Below the pieces are notes generated by a model. The model was not told where the DNA came from. It was given only the letters and a program-made list of their open reading frames with translations, and did not search any database. A program made the position numbers and the translations under genes. Positions 5,880-8,426 of a stretch of DNA of 8,426 nt are shown here, in pieces (positions within the stretch are counted from its first letter, which is position 1; every line of letters starts with the position of its first letter). The stretch is from the NCBI GenBank assembly GCA_027012915.1, contig JALUYN010000567.1, forward strand, positions 1-8,426, given 5' to 3'. The stretch comes from Cellvibrionaceae bacterium. Its GTDB lineage: Bacteria; Pseudomonadota; Gammaproteobacteria; Pseudomonadales; Cellvibrionaceae.

Positions 5880-7351
5880 GCACTTCAGAAAAATTCAATC
5901 TCTTCGCCTTTACGGGGAAGATGAAAATCCTGCATTTAAGCTGGATGGCCTTTTTTATCACCTTTCTGGTGTGGTTTAACTTCGCGCCCTTGCTGGGTGC
6001 GGTTAAAGAGTCTCTGGGACTCACAACTCAGGAAATCAAAACCCTGCTGCTGTTGAACGTATCCATCGCCATTCCGGCGCGGGTATTGATCGGTATGCTT
6101 ACAGACAAATATGGTCCGCGTCTGGTTTACTCTGCGCTGCTGATTGTTTGTTCGATTCCGTGTTTTATGTTCGCTGTCGCCGACAACTTTGTGCAGGCGG
6201 CGATTGCTCGTTTCGCGTTGGGTCTGATTGGTGCCGGTTTTGTAATCGGTATTCGCATGGTATCCGAGTGGTTCCCGCACAATGAGCTGGGAACCGCAGA
6301 AGGCATCTACGGTGGTTGGGGTAACTTCGGTTCCGCTGCTGCTGCGTTTACTTTGCCAACTGTTGCCCTGATGTTTGGTGGTGACGATGGCTGGCGCTAT
6401 GCCATGGGTGTCACTGGCGTACTGAGCCTGATCTTTGGTTTTATCTACTACAACAATGTAACGGACACTCCGAAGGGGTCCACTTACTTCCGCCCTAAAA
6501 CTCTGGGCGCTATGGAAGTAACCTCCAAGGGTGATTTCTTCTTCCTGTTGCTGATGAAGATTCCCATGTACGCTGCTCTGGCTCTACTGGCGTGGAAGCT
6601 GTCTCCTGCGGGCGTCAGTCTGTTGAGCGAGAGCGCTACCAATGCGATCTATGTGGGCCTGACTCTGGTGTACTTCTACGATGTATCTCAGGTATGGAAG
6701 GTCAATAAAACGGTTTTCCAGGAAGACGTGCCCGAGTTGCACCGCTACAGCTTCAAGCAGGTCGCAGTGCTGAATGTATTGTACTTTGCCACCTTTGGTT
6801 CTGAACTGGCGGTAGTTTCCATGCTGCCTCTGTTTTTCTCAGATACCTTTGAATTGACCCCGGTGGTTGCGGGTATGGTGGCTTCTGCTTACGCCTTTAT
6901 GAACTTGATGTCGCGTCCTGGTGGTGGTTGGATTTCCGATAAGTTCGGTCGCAAGCCCACTCTGTTGATTCTGACAGCGGGTCTGGCGGTAGGCTACTTC
7001 CTGATGGCTCAGGTAGACAGCTCCTGGCCGATTTGGCTGGCGGTGGTTGCAGCCATGGCTTGTTCTTTCTTCGTGCAGTCTGGTGAGGGCGCGGTATTCG
7101 CGGCAGTACCTCTGATCAAACGTCGTATGACTGGCCAGATCGCCGGTATGACAGGAGCCTACGGCAACGTCGGTGCAGTGGTTTACCTGACTGTATTGTC
7201 TTTGGTGGATTACAGCACCTTCTTTATGGTGATTGCCGGTACCGCGGTACTGGGTTTTGTTACTCTGCTGTTCTACAAAGAGCCCACCGGCCAGATTGCC
7301 GAAATTGGTGAAGACGGTGGTGTAGTGCTAATCGATGTAGCCAAAGCCTAA
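5876..7351 (+). CDS. NarK/NasA-family nitrate (nitrate/nitrite) transporter
   Basis: Inner-membrane major facilitator of the nitrate/nitrite porter family, here probably importing nitrate for assimilation. It has 491 residues and many hydrophobic helices beginning at about residue 22. Family signatures: substrate arginines R69 (IPARVLIGM) and R347 (LMSRPGGGWISDKFGRKP); nitrate signature GGWGNFGSAAAAFTLP at 146-161; second signature GAYGNVGAVVY at 427-437. The central region between the N- and C-terminal halves (about 195-295) is long and carries two further hydrophobic stretches near 221-241 and 257-270, possibly giving 14 rather than 12 spans. The ATG overlaps the nirD stop, and no separate ribosome site stands out, so translational coupling is likely. 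It is the last gene before a strong terminator. Whether it imports nitrate, nitrite or both cannot be read from sequence. Symbols in use for such genes include nasA and narK. Confidence 0.93.
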   Translation: MSTSEKFNLFAFTGKMKILHLSWMAFFITFLVWFNFAPLLGAVKESLGLTTQEIKTLLLLNVSIAIPARVLIGMLTDKYGPRLVYSALLIVCSIPCFMFAVADNFVQAAIARFALGLIGAGFVIGIRMVSEWFPHNELGTAEGIYGGWGNFGSAAAAFTLPTVALMFGGDDGWRYAMGVTGVLSLIFGFIYYNNVTDTPKGSTYFRPKTLGAMEVTSKGDFFFLLLMKIPMYAALALLAWKLSPAGVSLLSESATNAIYVGLTLVYFYDVSQVWKVNKTVFQEDVPELHRYSFKQVAVLNVLYFATFGSELAVVSMLPLFFSDTFELTPVVAGMVASAYAFMNLMSRPGGGWISDKFGRKPTLLILTAGLAVGYFLMAQVDSSWPIWLAVVAAMACSFFVQSGEGAVFAAVPLIKRRMTGQIAGMTGAYGNVGAVVYLTVLSLVDYSTFFMVIAGTAVLGFVTLLFYKEPTGQIAEIGEDGGVVLIDVAKA

Positions 7352-7385
7352 AAACCAGGCCCAACGCATACAGAGATTTTTGATC

Positions 7386-7422
7386 AGGCCTGTTGGGTAA
7401 ACCCGGCAGGCCTGTTTTAATT
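7386..7422 (+). terminator. Rho-independent terminator after the nitrate transporter
   Basis: The stem AGGCCTG (7386-7392) pairs perfectly with CAGGCCT (7407-7413). The enclosed GGG-TAAA-CCC can extend the hairpin, and GTTTTAATT follows. It lies 34 bases after the transporter stop and should end the cobA-nirBD-transporter transcript. Confidence 0.85.
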
Positions 7423-7424
7423 GA

Positions 7425-7474
7425 GGGAACCTCTGATCAAGCCTATGGCAGCTCTGGCTTGATCAGAGGTTCCC
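7425..7474. repeat. Perfect 19-bp inverted repeat
   Basis: Arm GGGAACCTCTGATCAAGCC (7425-7443) and its exact reverse complement at 7456-7474 enclose a 12-base loop. It begins 3 bases after the terminator tail and ends 12 bases before the ribosome site of the next gene. No T-run follows on either strand, so it does not look like a standard terminator. The perfect arms suggest a dispersed palindromic/MITE-like unit or a structured RNA leader. There is no target-site duplication that I can see clearly. Confidence 0.85.
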
Positions 7475-7486
7475 AGCAATTTCTGC

Positions 7487-7492
7487 GAGGAG
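7487..7492 (+). promoter_or_regulatory. Ribosome binding site deciding the PP2C/kinase start
   Basis: GAGGAG lies 6 bases before GTG 7499. It supports that GTG over the in-frame GTG at 7511, four codons later. Confidence 0.65.
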
Positions 7493-7498
7493 AACAGG

Positions 7499-8426
7499 GT
7501 GCCGAGTGAGGTGTTGAACATATCCGTGGGTGGCTATAGCACCAAGGGCATTAAACCTGAAAATCAGGATGCCTTTGCGGTACATACCAGGGCGACCCAG
7601 TCGGTGTTGGAATACAAAGGGGCGGTGGCCTGTTTGGCGGATGGAGTCAGTTGCAGCGTCAACGCCCAAAATGCCAGCCAGACGGCGGTTACCCAGTTTA
7701 TTCAGGACTACTACAGTACCCCTGATTCCTGGAGTGTTAAGGAATCCGCAGCACGGGTTCTGATCTCACTCAACAGCTGGTTGCATCACCACAGCCATCA
7801 GGCTGACATTACCCACCGCGACGGCTGGGTGACCACCTTCAGTGCGGCGGTGTTTAAATCCACCACTGCGCACCTGCTGCATGTGGGTGACAGCCGTGTC
7901 TACTGTTTTCGCCAGGGGCGCCTGGAACAATTGACCCGCGATCATTGTCATAAGCACCTCGGTACCAAGAGCTTTTTGTCCCGGGCGCTTGGTATGGATA
8001 GTCATCTCGAAGTGGACTATCAACAGCAGGATCTGGAGCTGGATGATATCTACCTGTTCTCCACCGATGGTGTGCACGACTGGTTGGCAGAGCCGGAGTT
8101 GATTGCGTTGCTCGAAAATGCCGAAGAAGATCTGGAGGGCGTGGCCGAGACGCTGGTAAACAAGGCGCTGGCCAACGGTAGTGACGACAATCTCAGTTGC
8201 TTGTTGGTTCGAGTCGATAGTCTGCCTTGTGCTGATATTGATGAAGTCAATCGGCAGATGACTGATCTTGCCATTCCTCCCGTGATGGAAGTGGGCAATA
8301 AAATCGACGGTTTTGAAGTACTGAAAGTGGTGTATGCCGGTACTCGCAGTCATCTGTATTTGGTCGAGAAACTCAACGAGGGTAAACGCTATTTGCTGAA
8401 GACCCCGTCCCAGTATTTCGCTGATG
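7499..8426 (+). CDS. PP2C-type protein phosphatase fused to Ser/Thr protein kinase (runs off right edge)
   Basis: A stop-free frame of 309 codons continues past the right edge. Residues about 10-236 form a PP2C-family (PPM) Ser/Thr phosphatase with metal-ligand motifs in order: S9-VGGYSTKG then ENQDAF (D24), LADG (D48-G49), GDSRVYCFRQG, STDGVHDW (D190-G191) and SDDNLS (D230-N231). From about residue 265 a protein-kinase N-lobe begins: a linker, IDGFEVLKVV, a glycine-poor nucleotide loop (YAGTRSHLYLVE) and a candidate ATP-anchoring lysine K301 in YLLKTPS. The rest of the kinase lies outside. Such a protein would remove and add phosphate on Ser/Thr targets. No signal peptide is seen. The start is GTG with GAGGAG 6 bases before it. 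A terminator separates it from the transporter, so it needs its own promoter or readthrough. From memory, P. aeruginosa carries a kinase gene (PA1782) in its nitrate-assimilation cluster, which supports a regulatory link. The target is unknown. Confidence 0.9.
   Translation, partial: MPSEVLNISVGGYSTKGIKPENQDAFAVHTRATQSVLEYKGAVACLADGVSCSVNAQNASQTAVTQFIQDYYSTPDSWSVKESAARVLISLNSWLHHHSHQADITHRDGWVTTFSAAVFKSTTAHLLHVGDSRVYCFRQGRLEQLTRDHCHKHLGTKSFLSRALGMDSHLEVDYQQQDLELDDIYLFSTDGVHDWLAEPELIALLENAEEDLEGVAETLVNKALANGSDDNLSCLLVRVDSLPCADIDEVNRQMTDLAIPPVMEVGNKIDGFEVLKVVYAGTRSHLYLVEKLNEGKRYLLKTPSQYFAD

Noticed and set aside
7425..7474. Inverted repeat as a second rho-independent terminator
   Set aside because: No T-run follows the stem on either strand, and a good terminator already sits at 7386-7422. 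Kept as a repeat of unknown role.
1..8426. CRISPR arrays, tRNA or rRNA genes, insertion sequences, phage or attachment sites
   Set aside because: No spaced direct repeats, transposase or integrase frames, or recognisable tRNA/rRNA sequences were seen on either strand.

Overview
This window is a nitrate-assimilation locus from a Gram-negative bacterium, most likely a gammaproteobacterium (marine or Pseudomonas-like). That assignment rests on protein type, gene order and sigma-54/NtrC-style control signals, not on any database match. All genes look intact except the two cut by the window edges.

Layout: positions 1-1551 hold, on the minus strand, the N-terminal 517 codons of an assimilatory nitrate reductase (NasA type, Mo-bisMGD plus an N-terminal 4Fe-4S cluster). 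A 445-base AT-rich divergent intergenic region follows (1552-1996). On the plus strand come cobA (SUMT, 1997-2833), nirB (2958-5495), nirD (5511-5879) and a NarK/NasA-family nitrate transporter (5876-7351). A rho-independent terminator (7386-7422) and a perfect 19-bp inverted repeat (7425-7474) separate these from the start of a PP2C-type phosphatase fused to a Ser/Thr protein kinase (7499 onward, cut by the right edge).

How the genes work together: the transporter imports nitrate, NasA reduces it to nitrite, and NirBD reduces nitrite to ammonium with NAD(P)H. CobA makes precorrin-2, the precursor of the siroheme that NirB needs. The PP2C/kinase is probably a regulatory passenger of the cluster. 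From memory, a kinase gene sits in the equivalent cluster of Pseudomonas aeruginosa.

The most informative non-coding finding is in the divergent region. It has two back-to-back sigma-54 (-24/-12) promoters with exact spacing, one facing nasA and one facing cobA-nirBD. Between them lie two near-perfect 17-bp NtrC-type dyads, a weaker third one, and a full-consensus IHF site on the cobA side. This predicts that one shared enhancer array switches both arms on under nitrogen limitation. I see no wholly new system. The points worth a second look are this shared enhancer, the kinase/phosphatase fusion and the long inverted repeat in front of it.
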